From: Bidens hawaiensis
Taxonomy: Eukaryota; Streptophyta; Magnoliopsida; Asterales; Asteraceae
Length of the DNA: 64,000 nt
Assembly (NCBI GenBank): GCA_021521415.1
Contig: JAIQDT010000106.1
Location: 1,353,001-1,417,000, forward strand
Direction: 5' to 3'
Both the position numbers and the translations under genes were made by a program. The notes under the pieces were generated by a model. The model saw only the letters and a list, made by a program, of their open reading frames with translations, was not told the DNA's origin and ran no database searches. This document shows positions 23,170 to 33,386 of this stretch, piece by piece. How positions within the stretch are numbered: position 1 is the first letter of the stretch; each line of letters starts with the position of its first letter.

Positions 23170-23940
23170 GATAGATTATACGTCACACATGCATAATATT
23201 TTTCACACATCATGTCACCCGTATGCAATATAATCTTATATGACTTGTATGATATACAGAAATGTTATACGGGCCCATACAAAAAAAGTAAGATTTTTAT
23301 ACGAGCCCATATGAGATATGAAAATTTTAATTCATGTATGATATAGTTTAAAAGATAGACATGACACTATTGCTTTCTAAAAAACTTAAACGATGCATAC
23401 GGTTTCATGTCTCCTGCATTATATAGTATATGATATATGACTCACATGATATTTTTCACATATTATATGACCCGTATAACCTTATATAACTCATATGATA
23501 TAGAGAACTATTATACGCACCCGTACAAAAATCTTATGTTTTTGTACAAGCCCATATAAGATGCGAGAAATGTTATACAAACAAAATGATATATGAAAAT
23601 TTTTATACATGTATGATATACTTTAAGAGATAAATATGATAGTATTACATTCTAAAGAACTTAAACGGTACATAATTACATATAGTCTCATGTCTCCTAT
23701 AATATCTATAATAGATTATAAGACTCACATAATATTTTTCACATATTGTATGACCCGTATAACCTTATACAACTCCTATAATATAGAGACATGTTATACG
23801 GGCCTGTAACCCAAAAAAAAATTATACGATCCCATATGAGTATATAAACAACAAGATACACGAGAAATTTAATACGCGCTAGACATAATAGTAGTTTCTT
23901 CCGTATAGTCTCATATCTCTCCTATAATATCTAGTGTGAC
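23170..23940 (+). repeat. Three-copy tandem repeat upstream of TRAPPC13
   Basis: Copies begin near 23207, 23456 and 23740, so the period is 250-285 bp. Shared words include CACATATTATATGACCCGTA, TAACCTTATATAACTC, ATATAGAGA and TTATACGGGCC, followed by TTAAACG, TACAT and TCTCATGTCTCCTATAAT. The last copy ends about 250 bp before the TRAPPC13 ATG. Related TTATACGGCC-type words occur in allantoinase introns at 48350-48530 and 51790-52010. Confidence 0.7.
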
Positions 23941-24187
23941 ATACTGACATATTATAAGTTCACTTTTTGTTCAATAATTTCAACTTTGACAATTTCATTG
24001 ATCCGAAAGAATAGATATAACAAGCTATATATCTTTATTCACAACAAATTAATACCTTCTTACATATTTGTCCAAAAATTAAACAATATTAATTTACAAA
24101 ACAGTCTCTATACTATTAAACTACACAACTTCACCCCTACATTTCCCATCTTCTTCCACTCTCATCCAAACCTCCATCATCTTCATC

Positions 24188-27100
24188 ATGAGCAACACAC
24201 AGTCATTGCATTCCTTGGCTTTCAGGGTTATGCGGCTATGTCGCCCAACGTTCCACGTCGAAACTCCACTCCAACTCGACCCATGCGACCTCGTTGTGGG
24301 CGAGGATCTGTTCGACAGCCCCTCGGCTGCCCCTCGCCACCTTCTTGATCCCTCTTGTTCCGGTTCTGGTGATTCGCTGTCTAATGATCTTACGTATCGC
24401 AACCGCTTTGTTCTTGGAGATGAGTCTGATGCCATGGGTGTGCCTGGGCTCCTTGTGCTTCCTCAGTCCTTTGGGTTTGAATAATATATTTATGATTTTT
24501 AAACATGCATGCATTTGGGGATCTGCTTTTTCGTGTTCATCCGTTAACCTTTTATGACATGCAAGCGTATGAACACATAATGAACGTTTAGTGAACTGTT
24601 TGGCAGGAAGTTTGTTCATGTTCGTTCATTTAAAAAAGGAATGCACATGAACAAAAAGTATGTGCTCATTTAATTAAACTAATTAAACGAACGAATATGA
24701 ACACATTTGTTCAAAAATTTATTTTTGTGGACGTTCGTTTATATTCATTTTTGGATGAAACTTTGGATGAATCAACTACTTAATGTTTTATATTTGTTTG
24801 TTTGTGTTCAGTTACATGTGTTCGTTTATGATTTATGAACATGCATTTAGGGATCTTCTTGTTCGTGTTTGTCCGTTAAGCTTTTATCGGACATGCAAGC
24901 GGACCGTGGACGGTTCATGAACACCTAACTAGGCTTGTAAAAGAACCGAACGTTTAGTGAGCTGTTTGGCGGGGCGTTTGTTCATGTTCGTTCATTTAAT
25001 AAACGAATGCACATGAACAAAAAGTCTTTGTTCATTTAATTAACTTAACAAACATGAACACGTGTTTTATTCATTCATTTATGTTCGTGAACATTCATTT
25101 ATGTACATTTTTGGATGAAACTTTGGAAGCATCAAGTGTCAACTACTTAATGTTTTATATTTGTTCGTTTGTGTTTATTTATGTTTGTTTGTATCCATTT
25201 ACGTTTGTTCATATATGTTTGTTTACCCCCAAATACCAAGTTTATGTTAGTGCTTTTTTAACATTCATATTCATATGTTACTTTGAATATAAATTAATCA
25301 CATAAACTCATATATTTTCGTTTTATAGTTACTAATTTTGCTTAAATATATAATCTATATGCTTAAACTACATAAGCGGATTGTAACGAGCGTAAACAAA
25401 CACATTATCGAATGTTCACGAACACAACTAAACGAGCATGGCCTCTATTCATGTCCTAGTTTGTTCATTTAGTAAATTAAACAAAATTCCTTTTTCATTG
25501 AACATAACTTCCATCCGAACGATTCACAAACAGATCACCGAGCGTTCGGTTTATTTACAGTTCTACATGCATAATTTGTCTGTTATATGTTATGTAGGGC
25601 AATATATCTTGGTGAGACATTTTGTAGTTATATAAGCATCAACAACAGCTCAAGTTTTGATGCAAGGGATATAATAATCAAGGTGACACTTCTTATTTGA
25701 TTAAATCTATTTAAATCCTTTTTTTAAAGAATAAAATTATAAAAACATGTAGTTAAACAAGTGATTAATGAAATTAATTGCAGTCTGAAATACAAACAGA
25801 AAGACAAAGAATAATGCTGTTAGATACATCAAAATCACCTGTTGAAAGCATAAGAGCGGGCGGACGCTATGACTTCATCGTCGAACATGATGTGAAGGAA
25901 CTCGGTGCACACACGTACGCCACATACGATATTGCAAGTTCAATAATAATTTCATATTTATTTTCTCCAGTGAGATTTTACTGGGCGCGTTTGTTTGTTT
26001 TTTCTTCAGACTGGTCTGTACTGCTTTGTACTATGACTCTGATGCCGAACGCAAGTATCTTCCACAGTATTTCAAGTTCATGGTTTCGAATCCGCTTTCT
26101 GTTAGGACAAAGGTATCTTGTTTTGCTATGTTGTTTATAAAGCATCGTGTATACCTTATATTCATTAACATAGCAACAATGTTATGATTTTTTTGCTGGA
26201 TTAGGTGGTTTTACAAAAAAGAAAGTGGTTTTTTAGGTGGCTGACTAAATTTTAAGTGCTTTCAGGTAATTTGCTATCTCCGGTAGCGGACTATGAGGAC
26301 GCATCAGCTAACTTTCCAAGTGGCAATCCATGTCATCGTCCAAAAATGATGGTTTGTGTAATCCGCTATTGAGATAGTGGATTCCACATGCCACAATTGG
26401 ATGACTTGGACTGCAACTTGGAAAGTTAGCTGATGTGTCGTCATAATCCGCTATCTGAAATAGCAAATTACCTAGAAGCACTTAAAATTTAGTCAGCCAC
26501 CTAAAACCACTCTTTTTTTTTTTTTTTTTTTTTTTTTTGTAAAACCACCTAATCCAGCAAAAAAATCCAATGTTATTGTGATGCATGTATTTGCAGTTAC
26601 ATTGTTACAAACATATTGATCATATATGTTTTTTCTTGTGCAGGTTCGCGTTGTGAAGGTGGGTTACAACTGATTAAACACACAAGTATGCGTTTTAACA
26701 CGATATCTATCGTTTTGTGATTGTATATTATTGTATGATACATCTCAGGAAACCACTTTTCTGGAGACTTGCCTAGAAAACAATACAAAATCAAACCTAT
26801 TCATGGACCAAGTCGAATTCGAGCCAGCTCCACGGTGGAGTGCAACGATACTTAAAGCCGACATCCATGATTCACAAAAGGGTAGTAGTTTTACTAGGTG
26901 ATGTGCCAAACATATTACTTGAACAATATTTTTAGTTTTGAACAATTTAAAATGACATTACACTAATGCAAATGAACGAACATACACGGAAATGACAAAA
27001 ATGTCCATTTTGACCATGGTAATTCTCAAAATGTCCATACGAATCCCAACGATTCCATTATGTCCACTTGTCCAGTCCAAAACCAACCAGACCGCCTTTT

Positions 27101-28835
27101 TTTTCTAACCCAATGATCGAACGACACCTGTCAATAATGTTTCCCGTCGGAGCCTCGTTTTCTGGCCCGCCCGACCAAAATGTTTTAAGCGGCGCCTGGT
27201 TTTCTTAAATCTAGGCGTCATGTGGATTTTTCTAGGCGCCGAGGATTTTTAAAATCCAGGCAGCTACTATATTAATCTAGGCGCCGTTTGGTATTTTAAA
27301 TTTTGAATTATTTTTATTTATATTTAAATTTTGATCTTTAAATGCCAAATGTATAGACTTGTATAGAGGCAGCTGGGCATAAAAGTATGTACCGCCAGGT
27401 AGTCATCTTAAACCTGCAAAACAAGTCGGTTCTCGAAGGATCATATTAAAGAGTTACCTCAATAAAAAAATTCTTTAAATAAACAAAACCAAGCGGCGCC
27501 TAGATTAATCTAGTAGCCGCCTAGATTTTAAAAATCCACTCGGCGCCTAGAAAACGAGGCGCCGCCTAAAACATTTTTTTCGGGCTGGTCAGAAAACGAG
27601 GCGTCGGCGGGAAACATTCTTGACAAGTGTCATTCGATCATTGGTTTAGAAACAAGGGACGGTCTGGTTGGTTTTAAGCTGGACATAATGGAACCGGTGG
27701 GATATATATAACAATGGGCATTTTTGTCATTTTCCCTAATATTATTGTTGTTGTATGTAACAGAGAAATATTCAAACCACCTATTCTTATTAGATCAGGA
27801 GGTGGGATTTACAACTATCTTTATGCATTGCAAATGTCACCTCCACCTACGAAATCCGAGGCGAGTAATGTTCTCGGTAAGCTTCAGATAACATGGCGTA
27901 CGAATTTGGGTGAGCCCGGTCGCCTGCAGACACAACAGATAACTGGCAATGTAAGTCAACCATCTTTTTTTATATAAATATATTTATTGATATATAGTAT
28001 TTAGGGTTTTAGTATCACCGGATTAATATTTTTATCATTTGTGTAGGCGGTCACGCGAAAAGAGATTGATTTGATAGCAGTGAAAGTGCCATCTGTTATT
28101 ATTTTAGAAAAACCTTTTCTGGTAAGTATTGTTTTTGTAAGTTATACGAATCAATATGTGCGCATGTAAATGATGTAACGCTATGTAACGCATGCATAGG
28201 TGCACTTGAGCCTCACAAACTTGACTGGAAAGAAGCTCGGGGCGTTTCGAGTTTGGTTATCTAATGATTTAAAAGAGGAAAAGGCTGTTGTGATTAGTGG
28301 ACTTCAAAGGATGGTAAGTTAGTTAATGTTCAATATTGCATGGTTTTTTTTTTTTTAATCAGATTATGATAATCATATTTAACTCATGTCTGCAGGATTT
28401 ACCTGAGGTAGAGGCATTTGCATCCTTGGAGTTTCAACTGGTAAATATTATTATTATTATTATTATTGGAATGTATAATCAGACTAAGGCCCGTGGGCTA
28501 ACCCAATAAGCCCGTGGGCTTTAATTATATATTCTGATAATTATAAAATAATATTAAAACATTTTGTGTGAATTATGATATTTCTGTCAACTTTTTTTTT
28601 TTTTTTTTTTTGCAGAATCTGATATCTTCAAAACTTGGAGTGCAGAAAATAATTGGTATAACAGTGTTCGATGCAATGGAGAAAAAAACTTATGAACCGC
28701 TACCCGATCTAGAAGTCAGTCTTATTTTCTTTTCAAAGTTGTTAATCACATCATTTTTCAGCCTTTCAATCCTTAAATATTATTCCAAACACTCTTTTAC
28801 AATAACTGCAGATATTCGTGGAATCGAATCTATAA
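24188..28835 (+). CDS. TRAPPC13: Trafficking protein particle complex subunit 13 (TRAPPC13, DUF974)
   Basis: Twelve exons join in phase to 437 residues: 24188-24474, 25598-25682, 25784-25914, 26010-26112, 26644-26658, 26749-26897, 27764-27950, 28047-28121, 28200-28313, 28396-28440, 28616-28714 and 28812-28835. Conserved blocks are HSLAFRVMRLCRPTFHVETP at the N-terminus, VESIRAGGRYDFIVEHDVKE, YLPQYFKFMVSNPLSVRTK, LFMDQVEFEP, LIRSGGGIYNYLYAL, LGKLQITWRTNLGEPGRLQT and GVQKIIGITVFDAMEKKTYE near the C-terminus. The length equals the usual plant protein (about 440). The family is a subunit of the TRAPPIII tethering complex, acting at the Golgi and in autophagy; the plant role is less studied. Exon 5 is a 15-nt microexon (VRVVK). 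The exon 1 donor GTTTGA is weak, but phase and the downstream match demand it. Confidence 0.94.
24580..25460. repeat. GTTCGTTTA/TGAACAAA repeat block in TRAPPC13 intron 1
   Basis: Two adjacent related blocks start near 24585 (TTTAGTGAACTGTTTGGC) and 24950 (TTTAGTGAGCTGTTTGGC). Each continues GTTTGTTCATGTTCGTTCAT, a TTAATTAA zone and CAAGTGTCAACTACTTAATG-like words. TAGGCTTGTAAAAGAACC at 24931 and CATGTCCTA at 25450 look like hAT-type ends, but I found no matching target duplication. Confidence 0.6.
26186..26567. mobile_element. Mutator-like MITE in TRAPPC13 intron 4
   Basis: The 382 bp insert has nearly symmetric long arms: GATTTTTTTGCTGGATTAGG at the left, CCTAATCCAGCAAAAAAATC at the right. 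It is flanked by an exact 9 bp duplication CAATGTTAT (26177-26185 and 26568-26576). Arms extend over most of the element (GCTATCTCCGGTAGCGGA against TCCGCTATCTGAAATAGC). It ends about 75 bp before the 15-nt microexon. No coding potential. Confidence 0.85.
26988..27735. mobile_element. Long-TIR element in TRAPPC13 intron 6
   Basis: Left arm GGAAATGACAAAAATGTCCA and right arm TGGGCATTTTTGTCATTTTC, with arms of about 250-300 bp. Paired inner words include AGGCGCCG/CGGCGCCT and CCTCGTTTTCTGGC/CCAGAAAACGAGG-type strings. It is about 748 bp with a central spacer. No target duplication visible. The ends resemble those of the element at 54190-54690. Confidence 0.65.
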
Positions 28836-29401
28836 GCTACCAGCCAACATATTCTGAAAACGATTATAGCCACGAAGGTTAACTAAAGACCCGTTGAAGG
28901 CTAACAATAGCTGCACCTAAGTTTTCATATTCGTTTTATTTACTTGTTATTTGTATAAAGTCTAATCAAACCTCTGGTTGTGATCTAGCTGGTCATGCAT
29001 AGTATTCTGTTTATTTATTTAAATTTATAAATAATTATCATGTTAAATACGATTATATAGTTTTACTAGTAATGTAATAACAATATAACTTATTGAATAA
29101 CTAAGAGTAAGCATTGTAATGGGCAATGGCCACTTAAAAACTTGAACTCAACTAAGCATTGTATACATCTTTGAAAATTTACTAAATGTTAAAAATATAT
29201 TTAAACATAATTTAATAATTATTATTATTAGGCTCACTAAAACTTGATTTTGTTATACAATCCAAGAATCTTTCATAACCTCACATAATATGTTAGAAAG
29301 ATAATAATTCATATGTGTGCAATATGTCACAAATAACTCAATATTAAATAATAAAATTTTATATAGTAATATATTATATGTATGGAATAATAAACGCATG
29401 T
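28836..29401. other. TRAPPC13 3' UTR and intergenic DNA
   Basis: The first 150-200 bp probably carry the 3' UTR. The remainder is AT-rich without recognisable features up to the tRNA-like gene. Confidence 0.4.
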
Positions 29402-29473
29402 GGTTCTATGGTGTAGTGGTTAGCACTCTGGACTTTGAATCCAGCAACCTGGGTCCTACTCCCGGTAGGACCT
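29402..29473 (+). tRNA. tRNA-Gln (UUG), T loop altered
   Basis: The cloverleaf can be drawn: acceptor GGTTCTA pairs with TAGGACC (one T-G), D arm GTGTAGTGGTTAGCAC, anticodon arm CTGGA CTTTGAA TCCAG with anticodon TTG, T stem with CCCGG, discriminator T and a TTTTT Pol III terminator directly after. The body matches plant tRNA-Gln almost exactly. The T loop reads TCCTACT instead of the near-universal TTCGANT, so the pseudouridine-55 position is C and R57 is T. It may be a decaying copy; the same change would also hit the B-box promoter. Confidence 0.8.
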
Positions 29474-31202
29474 TTTTCTATATTAATTTTATAAAATTAA
29501 AAAAATGTTAACTTGCGCTTGTTATTCTTATCATACGCCTTTCTAGAAACAAAAACAAATTCTATAAAATTAAATTATATATTTGTGAATAATAATATAT
29601 TATTAAACAAATCTCAAACCAATTGTTTTCATGTTTCGACCATCATATTATTATTTTGGTAAATTAGAAATAAATAATCTTGTTTTTTTATATTGTTTAT
29701 AATAATTCTATCTTTAAAAATCGTTACCAACGATTCAACCTTTTAATTAATTTTGTCTCAATGGTCCTTCATTAAAAAACAATTATTTTAGTAAATTGGA
29801 AATAAATAATCTCATTTTTTATGTATTGACCGATAATAATTCCACCTTTAAATATCACTACCAACGGTCTAACTTCTCAACTATTTTTCTCTCAATGGTT
29901 CTCCGTTAAAAAACACTTAACATTTTTTCCGAGTTTCAAACTAACGTTCTAGGGTTTCTGATCGAAAGAATGATATGAATCAACTGATGTAAAACTTTTC
30001 TCGAAACGAAACCGGTTAAAACCCGAACCGAAACCGATCATAACCTAGTCAAGAAACAGGTTTAGAAAAATAAAGTTTAATAATAATTATTTTTTATTTA
30101 AATAATGCATGGTTTTTTATAGTTCGTAACAACGTGTGGAAGAAATATATCATATAATAATAAAATAAATAAACAATCAATTTAGTCCTCCTTGAAAAAC
30201 CGCAACTTTGATGGTCAAATACTTTATAGCTTTGATGGTTTTTAATTTATTTATTATCGTATTAAAAATTTTAATTATTTAGTAAACAAAATGTAAGAAC
30301 TAAGAAAGAATTACAAAACCAGTCCTCCAACATAGTATTTCCATTTAAAAAATATAGTTTTGAAATACGAATGTTTTAGTTGGTGTAATTTTATTAAACG
30401 AAACTTTGTGATCGAATTCATCACATATTAATGTATTTAAATCATTAACAAACATTATTACAGTTTACACAACTCCACAAGTCATGATTGTCTATGTTTC
30501 ACCAGTTGAGGCTTTGCACTGTAAATTTGTATGCAAACACGTATTTACATAAAATCTCTCACACACACAATATTTTATAACTTTGATGACAGCTAACATA
30601 TTAAACGTCCTTCTGAAATCTACGGAGCTCGAAGGGTCTATTTTTATAGTCAAGTTCTTATATTTTGATGTTTTATTTATGGTTTAAATAAATTCAAATG
30701 AAAAAATAACTTGGGTAGTTTTCAAGAACTCGTTCTTTTATCAGTTTATGATTGGTTATCAGATTGACACGCTTTATGTTTATTTAGTCACATTTAATGT
30801 ATGAAGAATTGAAGACTATGTTGCGTTGAATTAACAAGATTAGTTATATCGACTACTGAATTCTCGACCCTACTTGAACATTTAGGTATTCGTTTAAACG
30901 TCACGTAATAATGAGGGGTCTTTTATGTGTTTCACACGAAATAAATTTAGTGGTCCCAAAAATACCTCTATGATTTAAATACTATGAATGATCCCTTGTA
31001 ACTAGACAAGATTCGAATATTATATGGTACATTGGTACCAACCTCCTTACCAATTTAGAAAGGACCAAATTGGATACTTTATAAAGATTGTACCAAATAA
31101 TTATTTTATAAATTATATCACTAGGTTAATTATATATTCTAGCTCTTTTTTATGTTTATGTGATGTTAATTGTCATATACAAATTAGAAAAAAGTTGAGC
31201 TA
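29474..31202. other. Intergenic AT-rich DNA
   Basis: No gene recognised. A short AAACCGGTTAAAACCCGAAC segment near 30007 resembles the AACCGGTTT repeats elsewhere in the window. Small open frames (for example 31024-31215) look like chance in AT-rich DNA. Confidence 0.4.
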
Positions 31203-31730
31203 CAAAAGGAGATAAAAATGGAAAGAGTGAGATATGTGGCATCAAAAAAGACCAGCTTAAAAAAAATTAAGAAAAATAATAAAAAGATTATAACTTAAAA
31301 TATAAATAAAAAACTAAAATGTTTCTTATTTCATTCTCGCTAAAAAAACCTAAAAAAGACACAATGACAAGAGAAAAAAAACGCAATGATTAAAATAAAC
31401 AAGAAGACACAATGATAAATAAAAAAAAACCAATAGATCGTAAAATATAACATAATGTCAAGCAAAATATAACACAATATCAAGAAAAAAACACAACGTT
31501 AATGGAAAAAAAACACAATCAGTGACGGGGAAAAAACATAATGATCTTTTTTTATTTTTTTGAAATCGAGGAAGACGGAGGGGGGGGGGGGACATTTTTT
31601 TTTGTGTGTGTGTGTGTGTGTTTTTTTTTTTTTACTTTTTTTCATTTTATTTTAAATTTTGAGTTGTGATATTTTTTATTTATTTTTATTTTTTTGTCAC
31701 AATTCGTTCTCGTTTTTGTTCCCCATTTAT
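31203..31730. mobile_element. Second copy of the AGGGAGACAAAAA-end TIR element
   Basis: The left end CAAAAGGAGATAAAAATGGA and right end TTCTCGTTTTTGTTCCCC match the element at 15272-15847, including the AAAATATAAATAAAAAAC and ACACAATGA-rich interior. It contains a G homopolymer near 31580 and a TG run near 31605. No clear target duplication. Confidence 0.55.
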
Positions 31731-32338
31731 AGAGTAACTTAGAACCATAAAAAACAATTAGATAATTTGAAGAAAATGGAGATGATGAGTTAGGATCTTG
31801 AAGTGTGGAACTATGGATGACCGCAATCTAAAGCACCAACTCTCTAGTGAGAGTGTTAGAGCAGTTATATAGTTATATACTCGTATGTTAGTTGATTTGG
31901 TAGTTCATTCGCACACTCACATATAAAGATAATTTCTATTACGTCTTGTAAGGTGGTGGATCAGAAGGATCTCAAGTTTAGCTCATGCCGACAAACGCCC
32001 AAGTAGTCTTTTCTTAAACCTAAATAGGTACCGTTACGCTCCAAACTTCACATCGTGTCACATCCTTAGTTTGTGTGATCGAGTGTAACTAGTATAGATG
32101 TGATAGGTTTAGGTGTTGACCCATTGAGCTTTAGGTACCAAAGGGTTGTTTGTTTATATTATGGTGTGACATTGTACCTTTCTTGCTAATACAATATAAA
32201 CCATTTTAAGTTTTTAAAACTTCAATATTGCACGCTAATAATTAAAAAACGTCGCTTTAAATAGTTGGAAATGAACTGGTAAAATTGGATGGTTCTACCG
32301 ACTCACCTATCTAACCTGACTGATTTTCACTGGCATTT
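31731..32338. other. Intergenic DNA without a supported feature
   Basis: Somewhat less AT-rich than its surroundings. No open frame, RNA gene or terminal repeats that I can support. Confidence 0.35.
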
Positions 32339-32346
32339 CCTAAAAC

Positions 32347-32471
32347 TAGAGGTGCAAACGAGCCAAGCTAAGCTTGAGCTTGACTCATTTTAACCTTTTT
32401 TCCTAAAGATCAAGTTTCGCTCATGGGTAGTTTTTTCAAGCTTGGGATCAACTCGTTTATTACTGATTAAT

Positions 32472-32515
<44 letters not shown>

Positions 32516-32844
32516 TTTTTTTATTATTTTTATAATAAAATCTTTAAGCGAGCCTAAACTCGACTCGAGCTCGTGTAGTACCCGAAACAAGCCAAGCTCG
32601 GCTCAAGCTCATTTGTGTAGTGTGAAACAAATACATAGAAGTCTAAAAAACGTAAAACATAAAAAAAAAATACATCAGACTCGTTAATGCTCGACGAGTC
32701 TAAACGAACTTCCCATCCAAGGTAGCTCGTTAACTAAATGAGCTTCATTCAAGGCTCAAGTTCGACTCGAGCGCGAATAAGCTGCACTCGTTTCAAGCTT
32801 TTCACCGATCTGATCTCGAGTAACTCGGCTCATTTACACCCTTA
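32347..32844. mobile_element. hAT-like MITE, GAGCTCG family, with (TA)n tract
   Basis: Begins TAGAGGTGCAAACGAGCC, ends GGCTCATTTACACCCTTA. Flanks CCTAAAAC (32339-32346) and CCTAAAAT (32845-32852) match 7 of 8. The interior has AAGCTTGAGCTTGACTC-like strings and an uninterrupted (TA)n run at about 32475-32513. Confidence 0.75.
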
Positions 32845-32899
32845 CCTAAAATCCTAGATACCGATTCAACTTATAACTTTCATCAAAATTGTTTGAATC

Positions 32900-33020
32900 A
32901 AAGTCTTGTTCACGAGTCAAGCTAAGGTGGGTTCGAGCTCGAGCTCGAAATTGAACGAGACAGCTCATCTAGGACCGAGCTCAATTTTAACGTTCAACAA
33001 GCTAACGAGCCGAGCCAAGC
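32900..33020. repeat. Fragment of a GAGCTCG-type repeat
   Basis: GGTTCGAGCTCGAGCTCGAA and CTAACGAGCCGAGCCAAGCT belong to the same family as the neighbouring element, but no termini are visible. Confidence 0.5.
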
Positions 33021-33386
33021 TTGGGACAAATTTGGCCGCAGTTACAAAAATGACCCAACTCAACTCAAGTTGTTTCAAATCAAGTTTTTTTTTGCTAGTT
33101 TTATCCGAACTTTTATCAAGTGATAAGCAAAGCAAGCCACGAGCTTATTCAATGAATTGAACCATGAACACCCCAAAAAGAATTAAAAAATTTGACATTA
33201 GGAAAGTTGATGGTAGAAAGTGTACATATCTAAATACCAAATGACCGTAAATTACGGATCCGATTCTTTCTCCACCTATAAATACCAAACCATTCAACAC
33301 CTTACATTTCCAAATAATAATTATAATAATAATAATATTAAACACGCATATTCCGTTACCGTTAAAACCCTCATACCACCCATTGC

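Noticed and set aside
23170..23940. CRISPR-like or origin-like iteron array
   Set aside because: The units are about 270 bp, imperfect and in a plant nuclear context. It is an ordinary tandem repeat.
31731..32338. Possible solo LTR
   Set aside because: The composition change suggested an LTR, but I found no TG...CA ends with a 5 bp duplication, no primer-binding site and no polypurine tract.
32442..32687. Open frame with alternating Tyr-Ile
   Set aside because: Produced by the (TA)n run inside the MITE at 32347-32844.
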